Of a stretch of 64,000 nucleotides of DNA, positions 11,529 through 22,149 are shown one piece after another. The DNA comes from Trichobilharzia regenti. Taxonomy: Eukaryota > Platyhelminthes > Trematoda > Strigeidida > Schistosomatidae. The notes under the pieces were generated by a model. It had not been told where the DNA came from, did not search any database, and worked only from the letters and a program-made list of their open reading frames with translations. A program made the translations under genes and the position numbers. The stretch lies in the NCBI GenBank assembly GCA_944472135.2, contig OX235264.1, positions 123,285,809-123,349,808 on the forward strand, in the 5' to 3' direction. Numbering within the stretch: the first letter of the stretch is position 1; each line of letters starts with the position of its first letter.

Positions 11529-12625
11529 ACTACACATAAACTACTGCGACTTTGTCATGCGTGTTTCAGTTCACCCAGGAATCTAAGTAAATAATGCATT
11601 ACATCCTATCGTCGTGTTTTGTGAAAATAGCTGGAAAATTCAATGAAAGTCTGCAGTATTTACACACATTTGAATCCGACCACATAAAGAACTGTGTGAA
11701 ACAGTTCGCCTTCATTCCTGGTAGATCAGACTGTGATTGTTTCCTCACTAACCACTAGTGTTTACCTGAACTCTAACTTCACACTACTTTCCGTCATGCA
11801 GATCAACACCAATCAAACAACCTCTTGATTTCATTGGCCTCTAGGCACACAGAGATATTATTCTCATCAGTATATTAAATCCTGATGATTGTGGTGAGTG
11901 TGCAGCTGTTCAGATATTAATGTGATCGACAATTGCGATGAATAACTAGTCAGTTAATTGTGAAATACCCGTGCATTACTACATCACTGTACACTTATCG
12001 CAGTCGTTGGAATTATCAATCGCGTCCGGCAATCGTCATATTACACACCTGGCGTAAAGGCGAGGACTGCATTTAAGTCAGGGGTCATGATGTGCATGCA
12101 TGACTTTGAATGAATTTATTCGATGATTCTGCATCCATATTGATAGCTGATACTACGGTTCTTATCACCTCAGATTATTGGGCAACTGCAGATTGATTCG
12201 AAATCATCTACTAGTTGCACACAATTGTCATGAAGTAGTTTCACCGCTTATTTCAGCTCGACTACATTGACGCTATAGCATCTGAATGATTTCAGACAGA
12301 GTGTGATACCACATTCATCACGATGTTGTTCCGACTACGCTGCGATACACCGAATGTGAAATACCACATATTTGAGAAACACCTGCTTCATGAAATACCA
12401 TCTGTTGAATGATACACTGAAATGCGCTGATACGCATCACCATGTATCATGAAATTCACAAGAGTTTTGACGTAACGACGAAAGAAATTCCGCATTGTCG
12501 ATAAGACAAAACACAAAGAGCTACTGTCAAGCAGTTAATAGAACACAATGTTCAGTGATTGTGATGACGCGATACATGAGATCTCATTGAAGAATCGAGT
12601 ACTGTTTATATAAAACCACGATTGA
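11529..12625 (+). repeat. B-module distal part
   Basis: It continues the B module beyond the RTE insertion. It is homologous to 34,853-35,390 and 61,440-62,170, and on the opposite strand to 17,800-18,790 and 37,150-37,870. Landmark: 'gtcatgaagtagtttcacc' near 12,226. No coding signal is seen. Confidence 0.72.
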
Positions 12626-14330
12626 TAGTGTAAATAATGACTGCTTCGCATGCTTTATTACGAATGATGTCCTCAAGTGTCTTCAATATCTCAAACCTAC
12701 TCAGTCCCTACATACTGATGGTGTTCCTCCTGTTGCCCTTAAAAAGTGTGCTGACATCTTGTGTTCCCCATTAACTGACATTTTCAACGAATCATTTTAC
12801 AAAAATGTATTATACCTGAATCAAGGAAAAATGACAAATCGTTCCAGTGCCTAAATCAACAAGTAATAAGTTTAGACCCATCGCTATTACGTCACCTTTT
12901 TCGAAAGTTATGGAAAGACTTATTTTACTTAATCTTGATCCCTATTTAAAACCTTTCAACGACCCCAACCAGTTTGCTTATAAACATAGTAGGTGTACGT
13001 TAGATTCCACTGTTGTCCTCCACTATAGCATAGTCTCTAGTTTCGATAAATAAGCTAAATACGTTCGCTGTGCCTTCCTTGATTACACATCTGCATTTGA
13101 CTGTGTTTCCAGGTCTCTCTTCCTAAGTAAGCTTGCTGCAACTTAGGCTAAGAGCTGGACAAATAAGTGGTTGCATTCCTATTTTTCTGATAGAAAGCAG
13201 TTCACCGTCTACAATGGAAAGTCCTCCACTACCTCACTTACTTTAGCTGGTTTTCCTCAAGTTGCTGTTCTTTCTCCTTTTCTGTTTTCCTTTTTCTTAC
13301 ATGACTTGCCTCATTCTGATGTTACCGCTTTTGTTAAGTATGCTTGCTGATGACCTCTCTGGATCAATGCCTGTCAACTCTCAGTCAAATTGTTCCAAAT
13401 TGAATAACTTTCTGTCGGAAACTAGTCAGGGTCCTCTTCAAACGGACTTAAGCTTAATCCGTCTAAATGTCAGGTAGTCAATTTCACTTTCAGACGTAAA
13501 CGTGACCAACAACAAATAGTTAGCTCACATGACCCCACTGTCATTGACGGCACAGAGGTTGAAAATACATCTAATTTCAACTACCTTGGGCTGAGTTTTT
13601 CCACCGATCTTTCCTGATCCTCCCACATCTTGCTAGTTACTAGACAGATGTTTCGATTAACGTTCTACGTTAGGAAATTTAGGCAGTCTGGCATAAAGCA
13701 GTCTTTACTTTCTCAGTTTGTCAATTCTTGTATTCCACCCATCCCCTTTTACTGCTCCCCATTAATCTTTCCTGGACTACTTTAGAAAGACTTTGCTTTG
13801 CTGAGAAGGGCAGGCACTAAAAGCCGTTAGTAGGGCAAGTGGGATATCGTTAAACCAACTGGTTAACACTATTGTGGATAGACATATTATGTCATGTAAG
13901 AAACTAGCGAATACAATATTGTCAGACCCCAAGAATCCTCTCTATACGCGCAGCTGTCTCCTTGGATTTTATCTGGTAGAACTAGAAGCAGCTATAGGAG
14001 GCTATATGCTAGGACTACCAAATCCAAAACTCCCTAATACCATATCTGGAACAGCTGCTGTGTGATGAGAAATCCCTTAGGAATGATACGATAAACTTAC
14101 TGTGGCACTCTTACAAATAATACCATCAGTTTTTGTTTTCCTTTCCTCGTTACTATTACACTGTTTTTCTCATCTTCTATCACACATCAACTTTATATGT
14201 CATATCCTGTGGTGCATTGTTTGAAGTGTAAACTCTACGCTGTTTTTTTACCTTCCATTCTTTATAGCGTTGGTTTTTTATTTATTTATTTTCTTTGATT
14301 TTAAAAATCTTATAAAATTCATGAGGTAAT
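12626..14330 (+). pseudogene. CR1-like LINE, 5'-truncated RT fragment
   Basis: A plus-strand CR1-clade insertion begins abruptly inside the B module near 12,625 and lacks the endonuclease. RT pieces appear in several frames: 'DVLKCLQYLKPTQS' (~12,661), 'FRPIAITSPFSKVMERLIL' (12,870), 'FLDYTSAFDCVSR' (~13,075), 'GFPQVAVLSPFLF' (~13,250) and the motif C region (~13,336-13,355). The C-terminal 'SCKKLANTILSDPKNPLY' lies at ~13,892. Stops and shifts interrupt it throughout. A 4-base duplication (tgct) splits the catalytic YADD codons. The same family occupies 62,269 to the window end. Confidence 0.85.
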
Positions 14331-14349
14331 TTGATGCAATATATTGTAA

Positions 14350-14420
14350 TACACGCTGAAAATTCCATACCTGTACCACAAATACTGTTTGCAAACAGCT
14401 GTTATTATCATTATTATAAG
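14350..14420 (+). mobile_element. Truncated SINE copy (3' body only)
   Basis: The words 'gctgaaaattccatac' and 'tgtaccacaaatac' match the 3' body of the tRNA-derived SINE read from the other copies (for example reversed 48,800-48,770). The tRNA-like head is missing. It lies between the CR1 fragment and a complete SINE of opposite orientation. Confidence 0.6.
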
Positions 14421-14430
14421 TGCCCGGGAT

Positions 14431-14662
14431 ATATTCATTTCTCTACATGTAAAACATTCTATTTTTTATTTTTGTTTACAGCTTTATTCCACACTGTACT
14501 TTTTATACAAGTATGCAATTTTCAGCATGGATATCGGTAGACGAAATTTCGCAGGTCGACAATAGATATCAAGTGTGCGTCGGCAGGGGGTCGAACCTCG
14601 GACCATGTGTATGGGCGGCGAGAGTGCTAACCACTGTGCCACCGACGCACATATTCATTTCT
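14431..14662 (-). mobile_element. tRNA-derived SINE copy 1 with target-site duplication
   Basis: The minus-strand head (14,650 to 14,575, 76 nt) looks like a tRNA. Its two ends, GTGCGTC and GACGCAC, can pair as an acceptor stem. An A-box-like TGGCACAGTGG lies 9 nt in, and a B-box-like GGTTCGACCCC follows. A ~100-nt unrelated body comes next, ending in an A/T-rich tail. The 12-bp word atattcatttct flanks the unit at 14,431-14,442 and 14,651-14,662, as expected for a LINE-mobilised SINE. The RNA polymerase III promoter boxes look usable. The divergent body argues against a functional tRNA gene. Confidence 0.78.
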
Positions 14663-14699
14663 GACATGCATCTCACGAATTAATAAGAGGAGAATAGTA

Positions 14700-15080
14700 C
14701 AGAAAATGATTTTAGTCAATTCATAACAGTGTTGGAGTCACACCTACAAGTGAATTCACGTCAACCTTCTGTTAGTTATTCACTTTGCGATACTTGTTAT
14801 TGTACTCAGTATTTTGTAGTTAACGCCACCTTATAATAGGATGAAATCCATCTGCATACGCATGCACTGCATTTGCAGGATACAACTGTTTACGTGCATT
14901 AGTGGCACCGCGGTCGGAACTCTCGCCGACCATGCATATGATTCAAACTTCAATTTACTGCCGACGCACACTCGATATCAATGGTCGGCCTGCAAGATAT
15001 GTGCCACTGATATCACAGGCCGAAAATTCCACAGTTGCAGAAAAAATACAGTGTGGAGATAAGCTATATAAAAAATAACA
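14700..15080 (-). pseudogene. B-type signal-peptide exon relic carrying SINE copy 2
   Basis: On the minus strand, 'atgaacgcaatttgttcatt' near 15,150 opens the B-type counterpart of the exon at 42,691. It is soon interrupted by a SINE that runs in the opposite (plus) direction, about 14,894-15,078, with a decayed tRNA-like head. Beyond the SINE, the rest of the exon counterpart continues to about 14,700. The same SINE-in-exon arrangement is at 39,436-39,605 and 59,255-59,421, so the insertion predates duplication of the B module. Confidence 0.6.
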
Positions 15081-16785
15081 CCCACTGTAAAGTGATGGAT
15101 AATAAACCGAAAAGTCCATCCGGATTCTCCAATGAACAAATTGCGTTCATTATCACTTGTGTGAAAGACAGGTTTGGTACGTCGTCTTGGTGAATGTTTC
15201 AATCCCCTCAAAACTGAAACGCGTTCTCAGAGTAAAAACTGTTAAGTTTGAAGTTATTGTAACTTGGAACAACCCAGACTGAGTAGACAGTATATAGACT
15301 ATACTAAAATAATGTACATTGTAAAGCATGACAGTACCAGCAGTTACTAAATGAAGAAGTCATCCACACATTGTCTTCTAGAAGCTTATGCAAACTGTTG
15401 GGCACTGAGAAATATGGTGTCTATTTCTCAATAACATAAGTTATTTGTTCACAGAAAGCAATTAGTTGAGTGGTCAAATTGTATAACAAATTATGTGAGC
15501 ACATTCTCACTCATGTGAATTGAAAAAGAATAACTTGAGAATATTCCGTGAGGTTGTTACAGACGTTTCACTGTAGTTCACACGTTTCAGGAATGTGTGT
15601 TGTCTGTTATCAACTGTGAGAAATATCTATTCACAAATGTGTGTGTGGTGTGCATATTCTAATTAGATTCTGCGTGTGAGTGGCCAAGATTGTTATTAAG
15701 AGGAGGAGAGGGTGGATATTCTCACGATATTCACTCACAGTCGTGAAAAGTTGCTTCCAATTTTGATTTCGGAAAATCTAGTAGATTTAATAAAATCGGT
15801 GTTGACAGGCGTCGTATATACTGGTGAAATGTCTCCCAGTTGAGAATTGATGCAGAATGTCAAATATTAAATGCCTAGGTACCAGGTTCCCTGAAGAATA
15901 CGTTTTATTAACTGCGTGATATCCAATGAACCATTCCGATTATGTCTTTTGAGAGTTAATTAGCGATAATGAAATTCTGGCTCAGTGGTAACGACTTACA
16001 CTGCAGCACTGATTGACGCGGTTTCGAACCGGAGTCCATTGATTGTCGCAGCTATGCGTTGCAGACTAGTGTAAACTATCACGAAAGCTAGATCAGGAAA
16101 TGCTTCCTGCTGATTACCTCCAACCATCTACTATCCAGAGAGCCTTTAATGAACATTCTGTGGAGCTGGTCAGCTGTATGTGGAACATTGCTATGACGTA
16201 TACCATTATGTGTACAAACACATGTATGGTGCATCTACTCATTAGTTTCACTTGTCGATTTGAGCAAAGTCAACAATATAGGCTGTTGACATGCGATTGA
16301 GAAACACACAAAAACTTGTTCAGCAGACTGGTGAGAAACGATCAATTCACGATATGTTTGCATTTCTTTTCTTGTAAGCGATTCTTGGAATATCGTTTGT
16401 AGGATTTGGTTATGCAGCCACATCTCCGTTGAACTTATCATCTCAAGCTGGTCTAACAGCTGCCCATAACTATTCGCCTCATCATAAACCAACGTGTTGA
16501 TGCTTCTGCAACACGTTTACCTCGTCGCTTCAAACTTGAATTATAATCGATATGGTATTATCCACAAAGTATGTACAGCCTGTCCTCACTTCCGTATGCA
16601 TATTGGCCAGGCACACTTTCTTGTCTGATAGATGGCTGCTTGCATTACCTTTTCATTGACTGCTCATTCTGACTATTTGACCTCCACCATCAAGCGACAC
16701 TCGGCACTTTAGAAGCCTACAGCCTATTAAAAATACCAGTGGCAATGCGTACACCATATATGTCAAATATAGGAGATCACTGTCT
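15081..16785 (-). repeat. B-module start reversed, then spacer
   Basis: 15,081-15,900 is the reversed B start and 15,900-16,785 is the spacer in plus orientation (compare 40,600-41,290). At about 16,785 the spacer is cut off after 'gatcactgtctcat'. The next bases belong to the promoter region of a peptide gene, which elsewhere (36,110) follows different DNA. This is a rearrangement junction. Open frames at 16,100-16,300 and 16,235-16,492 are recurrent spacer frames with no recognised product. Confidence 0.7.
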
Positions 16786-17045
16786 CATTTGACGCACATC
16801 CACCCACGCACACATTCTGATGTGTGATAGGGTGGAGAGACATATCTCACATGTGTGTTTAGAGTGAATTAGAGGGTGGTGTAACAAATCAGCATACCTG
16901 TCCACAATTCGAATTTCACCAATCAAATAACGTCCGATCTCACAATATGTGCATGATATCGGACAATGCATATGCATTTCTTAAATAGTTCGACCCCTAA
17001 TTGGCATTACACTCACACAAATGAGACATGCCACCACGTCTTGAG

Positions 17046-17095
17046 ACACGTCAGCATGAATGTGTGGGCTAGTGGCTATAAAAACGGTATAAATA
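17046..17095 (+). promoter_or_regulatory. Promoter of peptide gene 1
   Basis: A TATA box (TATAAATA) lies at 17,088-17,095, 67 bp before the chosen ATG. The conserved upstream word acgtcagcatgaa is at about 17,048-17,060. Its TCAGCAT begins exactly 37 bp before the TATA box. The same arrangement precedes the other family members. Confidence 0.65.
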
Positions 17096-17154
17096 TGGGT
17101 TAGTTGTAATCATCGTGTTTGACAACTTGACAATCAGTATCCACAGAAATGACA

Positions 17155-17393
17155 ATGCAGTCGAAGTTTCTACGATCTAGATTGGCCATCGGTGTCGTCA
17201 TCTTCCTCATCCAAGTGATCACAGTGTTCGCCGCTGTGACACAGGACACTGTTTCAATTGACAAACGTGAGTTATTCAAGATAACTCAACTAATTGACTA
17301 ACTGTTGATGATATGAATTTGTTGTGTATGAAGTGCCTTCAATGTCTGTTTGTTTCTTCCATTTCATCAGGGTCACGATTGAGGTTGCAGTGA
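17155..17393 (+). CDS. Peptide gene 1: two-exon secreted mini-protein
   Basis: Exon 1 is 17,155-17,266 and exon 2 coding is 17,371-17,393. They join in codon phase 1 to give a predicted 44-residue precursor. Exon 1 starts MQSK, continues with a basic stretch and a hydrophobic core ('IGVVIFLIQVITVFAAV'), then TQDTVSIDK. The split codon restores Arg, giving DKR, and exon 2 adds SRLRLQ and a stop. The donor is GTGAGT. The intron is 104 nt, with a ctaac-type branch site and a pyrimidine-rich tract before CAG. AATAAA follows 109 nt after the stop. An in-frame ATG lies two codons upstream, but gene 4 lacks it, so I use the shared start. The likely product is a secreted peptide with a possible cleavage at KR. 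The family is not one I recognise, and no expression evidence is available. Confidence 0.68.
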
Positions 17394-17501
17394 TTGGTGG
17401 CTTAGTCAACGAGCGGAGAATCGCATCACCTGTATTTGTAATGTATGTAGTGCAGTAGATTAACATTTTGCTTGTAATCATTTTGTCCAGTGTGATGTAA
17501 T

Positions 17502-17507
17502 AATAAA
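17502..17507 (+). terminator. Polyadenylation signal of peptide gene 1
   Basis: AATAAA, 109 nt after the stop codon. The surrounding 'gtgatgtaataataaac' is preserved in the other family members. Confidence 0.55.
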
Positions 17508-17529
17508 CTTAATTGTCTATTCACTGTGT

Positions 17530-20400
17530 TCTGCATATTGATTTCTCCTCGCTATTACTTCTGTGAAAATTGATGGATTTTGAAATTGTGTGGGCTAGTG
17601 CAATGATTGTCATTTCCTCAAATCTCAATGTCATAACTCACTGACGAACGTCATTTGGAATGTTATCGATACGTCAGGCATTCCCACTGCGTGTAACCGA
17701 CACAAGATCTCAATTAACCACTGAATGCGGCGTGTTAGACGACTTATTAGAAGTGACCTGGGCTGTGACCATCAACGTAACAAAGCCTCACCTTGAATTG
17801 ACTGAGTGATGATATTATTAAATTAACAGGCATCCGTGGTTTTATATAAGCAGTACTCTATTCCTGAATACGATCTTACGTATCGCGTTATCAAAATCAC
17901 TGGACATTGTGACTGCTTGACAGTAGCTCTTTGTGTTTTGTCTTATCGACAATGCGGAATTTCTTTCGTCGTTACGTCAAAACTCTTGTGAATTTCATGA
18001 TACATGGTGATGCGTATCAGCGCATTTCAGTGTATCATTCAACAGATGGTATTGCATGAAGCAGGTGTTTCTCAAATATGTGGTATTTCACATTCGGTGT
18101 ATCGCAGCGTAGTCGGAACAACATCGTGATGAATGTGGTATCACACTCTGTCTGAAATCATTCAGATGCTATAGCATCAATGTAGTCGAGCTGAAATAAG
18201 CGGTGAAACTACTTCATGACAATTGTGTGCAACTAGTAGATGATTTCGAATCAATCTGCAGTTGCCCAATAATCTGAGGTGATAAGAACCGTAGTATCAG
18301 CTATCAATATGGATGCAGAATCATCGAATAATTTCATTCAAAGTCATGCATGCACATCATGACCCCTGACTTAAATGCAGTCCTCGCCTTTACGCCAGGT
18401 GTGTAATATGACGATTGCCGGACGCGATTGATAATTCCAACGACTGCGATAAGTGTACAGTGATGTAGTAATGCACGGGTATTTCACAATTAACTGACTG
18501 GTTATTCATCGCAATTGTCGATCACATTAATATCTGAACAGCTGCACACTCACCACAATCATCAGGATTTAATATACTGGTGAGAATAATATCTCTGTGT
18601 GCCTAGAGGCCGATAAAATCAGGCGATTGTTTGATTGGTGTTGATCTGCATGACGGAAAGTACTGTGAAGTTATAGTTCAGGTAAACACTAGTGGTTAGT
18701 GAGGAAACAATCACAGTCTGATCTACCAAGAATGAAGGCGAACTGTTTCACACAGTTCTTTATGTGGTCGGATTCATATGTGTGTTAATATTGGAGGCTG
18801 TTATTTAATCTGTCATCTACTGTCACTAAGCACGGTGATGGGTGTGCTGCAATATTTCCTGAGAACACTGAGTGGATTCAAACACGCATGACAAAGCCGA
18901 GTTATTTTATCTCTAGTTTTGATGATCACGTAGACCGAAAGAACTCTTTAATAATTCACAAATACTTGAAATTCATTCCAACTGTTAATAGGAATTCGTA
19001 CTGATTGTAATTATGTCCATGTCCAGTTATTTGACAGGCTGACCACCTGTGTGTTTCAGCAAATATATTTGCGTGTTTTTATATCATGAAATCTCTAATT
19101 CATTTCAGTTATGGAGAATGCACTACAACAATCATTGAGGAGTGTTAGATTTTACTTTTTATCTATGACTTTTGTTGTATGCATGATAGTGTATTGGATA
19201 ACAGGGAAATTTCCCACATGTTACTCTGTGTCTACATGGAATTATATGTCGATAATTATCATCGTCGAGGCAGTAATGATGGAGTAAGATTAGGAACTTC
19301 GTGTGCGATTGGAGTGAGTCTTCACGTTGCTGATTCTTCATTGAAGCTACAGCTTTTTATTTATAGTATTTGTGCGTGCGAACTTCGCAGATGGTCTTTG
19401 AATCCCGTGAGTATCCAACATTCCCCTCAGAACTCCTCCTACGACAATAGCTTCCAAAATTTAATGGTGATGAATCGCTCTGTGCAATGCAGTGATATGT
19501 TTTGTTCTGTAGCGCATTTATTTTATGTGTTTAGTGTAACGGCGGAATGAGGATACTGCGCATGCGTGTGTGCAGACACTGAGACACGCAGACACCAGTC
19601 AACTGCCAATTCAATCGCGAGTTGATTAGATCTAATGTATTTGCATATATGTTGCAATACTGAAGATATCGCAGCTGATAGTAATAGACCTATTAAGCAG
19701 CGTCAACACAAGGATACTGCTTACTTTACCGATGAATTGTTGGATATTTATGTATATTTTTGATGAATCCTTGGCGTTTTATTCCTTGCTTACTAACAAC
19801 GTTTTACATGGGATGTTGGATTGCGTTTTATTGAGAATCCATATTGAGAGATGGATAATGTAGACGAATGAGGTGATCTCAAACCTGTTCCTGATGAAAC
19901 ATCGATAGGAAATGTGATCAGATACATGAAATCTCCCGAAGTTCTGATCGTCCGTGTGTTTCGAATCAATCCAAGTCTCCTCCTGCAAATGTTTTACGTT
20001 GGATTGATTTCGGTGACTCCTTGCATTTTTGCTTGAATAAGCAAATATTTGCATGCTGATATTTTGTGTAGCACAAAGTGTTAAAGTGTCAGCTGATGAG
20101 CTGTATAAGTAACAGTTTACAGTCACATTGTAACGCATACAACAATAAATTTAACTGAAGTCATCTATTAATGTCAAGGGAGAGGCTACCGCGTTACATT
20201 ATTTTTTCTCTATTTGCACTTGAATGATGCTTCCCGTGAATAACTCATGCCTCGTATATACACAAATCGTGTTCTTACCACTTTGAGGAATATCGAGCTT
20301 GGAAAGAGAGAGAGAGTTAGAACACGTTTTATGATACAACAACGTTAGCGATATGCGATACATTTTGAAAATACAGTGCATGCTTATCAAATTTCACCAT
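17530..20400 (-). repeat. B-module distal and central parts, reversed
   Basis: 16,786-18,640 runs parallel to 36,105-37,980. 17,800-18,790 is the mirror image of 11,640-12,620. Within it lie diverged equivalents of module-borne frames: 19,159-19,450 on the minus strand (Cys/His-rich frame, compare 61,004), and 19,779-20,138 (119 codons, beginning MRYN, compare 33,850, 38,541 and 60,314). Copies differ by indels and frame changes, so they read as relics or candidate exons rather than complete genes. Plus-strand 19,179-19,550 is a shadow frame. Confidence 0.68.
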
Positions 20401-20462
20401 ACAAGAAGCGTTAAAGATGGCAAGATTTCTTTCTGACCGTCAAAATATAAGGCGAAATATCG

Positions 20463-20760
20463 CTAAGATGTCTGCAGACCAAAGTCCAAAGTTAATCGTT
20501 TACTTCCATATGTAACAATATTGGACCTATTAACGACTCGGAGCGTAACTGAGGGGTCAGGATGTTGACGTTCCTGCGTAGTCCGTGGGAGAACACTCAT
20601 CTCTGCTCCTGTGTCGACTAAGAATGTAGTACCGGTATTTCTATCTGTTGCATAAAACAAATGACTGCTAGATCGTAGTTTTCCGACAGTAGAAGTTTTC
20701 ATACATGACGATATATCTTTTGGTTTAGCCTAACATATTCAAGGTTAACGGCACCGTCGA
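20463..20760 (-). pseudogene. Ty3/gypsy-type retrotransposon protease relic
   Basis: A minus-strand frame of 79 codons contains 'FLVDTGAEMSVLP', the DTGA active-site loop of a retroelement aspartic protease with the usual hydrophobic flanks. No reverse transcriptase, integrase or LTR is found next to it, so this is a small fragment of a long-terminal-repeat element. It sits exactly at the seam between a reversed B module and a reversed A tail. The next ~100 bases up to 20,860 match nothing else in the window and may be more of the same element. Confidence 0.75.
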
Positions 20761-20869
20761 GCATTGCGTCCGTAACTATGGTGTTACCAGCAAAGATTAT
20801 CGTAAATATAATTTGACTATTTTTCACACATTCGAAATCCTCACAAATTCTCCTCGTTTCAATCATCAT

Positions 20870-21680
20870 CCTTGAACATATTTGTGAGACAGTGAAAACA
20901 ATTGCGTCATTGATAGCATCTCAGTGATTCATCGTTCTGATGTGCTGAGATAGCTAAGAGACCAGGTAGATTAAGACTCATCTGTTAATTATACTTTTTG
21001 ATCATGAATAAGTTTAAGCGCCAAATTCAGCTTGACTAAATTGACGATATGGCATATGAATGTGTGATATCACCTTCTTGACGGTGTTGTTCTGACTACG
21101 TTAACGTGCGACTAATGTGAAATATTCCAGGAGTGAGAAACACCTGCTTCCTCAACAGAACAACACACTGAAATTCTTCCATTCACGCCACTGTGTCCCA
21201 CGTTTTGCAGAGGAATTTGGAGGCAACGTCTATTCAATCTGGCATTATCGATGAGGCACAACGCAGAAAACTACTAACAGGCAGTCACGAAAAATGAATA
21301 TACGGTGACTGTGATAGTGTGAAACACGAGATCTTATTCAGAAATCGAGTATAGGTTGGTCGTATCCCACCAGGATTTCCCGATGATTTCGTGGAATCAG
21401 GAAACAGATGATTTCAAGGCATTGAAAACGACGCAAAGTACCACAACGATAAAATGAAAAAAAGCATCACAATAAGAATTTCTTGGAGATCTAATGTCAG
21501 TTCCACACAGTACGAAATACTGACGCATCTAAAACATGTCAAATGACACTACTCTCTGAGACGCGACATGAAGATTTCAAGAAATAACAATCATTGCACC
21601 ATCCTGCTCAGCATCCACATCCATCAATTTTCGATGAATTAATGGCAAGCAGAAATTGGTGTGCGAAACACAGTGAATAG
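20870..21680 (-). repeat. A-tail, reversed
   Basis: It mirrors 47,750-48,550 and lies downstream of peptide gene 2, as that segment lies downstream of peptide gene 5. It is more distantly related to the B distal part. I see no coding signal. Confidence 0.6.
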
Positions 21681-21689
21681 AAGAATATG

Positions 21690-21695
21690 TTTATT
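21690..21695 (-). terminator. Polyadenylation signal of peptide gene 2
   Basis: AATAAA on the minus strand, about 120 nt after the stop, in the same sequence context as in the other members. Confidence 0.5.
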
Positions 21696-21816
21696 ATTAC
21701 ATCACACCGCACAAAATTATAACAATGACAATGGTACTCTGGTACACCACATAAACTACAAATACAAATGATGCGATTGCCCGCCTCGCTTACTTCGCTT
21801 CCAATCAATGCAACAT

Positions 21817-22020
21817 CTAACGACCTATTGGTGAAATGAAAGAAACCGAAATTCATATCATAAATATTTAGTTACTTAATTGAATTATCTTGAATTACTC
21901 ACGTTTGTCAATTGAAACAGTGTCGTGTACCACAGCTGCAAACACTGTGATCAATTGGATGAGGAAGATGACGACACCGATTGCCAATCTACATCGCAAA
22001 TGAGTGGAATACCCTTTCAT
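21817..22020 (-). CDS. Peptide gene 2: diverged member, altered ends
   Basis: Exon 1 is 22,020-21,903 and exon 2 coding is 21,824-21,817, predicting 41 residues. The N-terminus is different from its relatives (MKGYSTHLRC instead of MQSK...) but enters the same frame and hydrophobic core ('RLAIGVVIFLIQLITVF'), followed by VVHDTVSIDK. The split codon again gives DKR, then one more Arg and an early stop, so the basic tail is almost lost. The intron is only 78 nt. The acceptor is aatag, as in gene 5, and both have His before DTV. These two therefore form an A-module subtype. The TATA-like box is weakened (TGTAAATA). It could be functional or an early pseudogene. Confidence 0.55.
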
Positions 22021-22073
22021 TAATCTGGATACTGACTACAGAACTGTAATCCACGTTTGTATCGACTCCAGCA

Positions 22074-22122
22074 TATTTACACCATTTTGCAAGGCACCAA
22101 CTCACGCGTTCATGCTGACGTG
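22074..22122 (-). promoter_or_regulatory. Promoter region of peptide gene 2
   Basis: On the minus strand, the word acgtcagcatgaa (22,122-22,108) has its TCAGCAT 37 bp before TGTAAATA (22,081-22,074). This degenerate TATA box differs at one base from those of the other copies. Confidence 0.5.
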
Positions 22123-22149
22123 TCATTAGAGGGAGAGACAAATCTTACA

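Noticed and set aside
14575..14650. Possible functional tRNA gene (76 nt, pairable ends, A and B boxes)
   Set aside because: The same head with the same unrelated body recurs at least four times in decayed form, and copy 1 is flanked by a target duplication. It is a SINE head; no confident anticodon arm was found.
17155..17393. Peptide family as amidated flatworm neuropeptides
   Set aside because: The tails end in LQ or LH without a C-terminal Gly-Arg/Lys amidation and cleavage signal, so only a generic secreted-peptide role is proposed.
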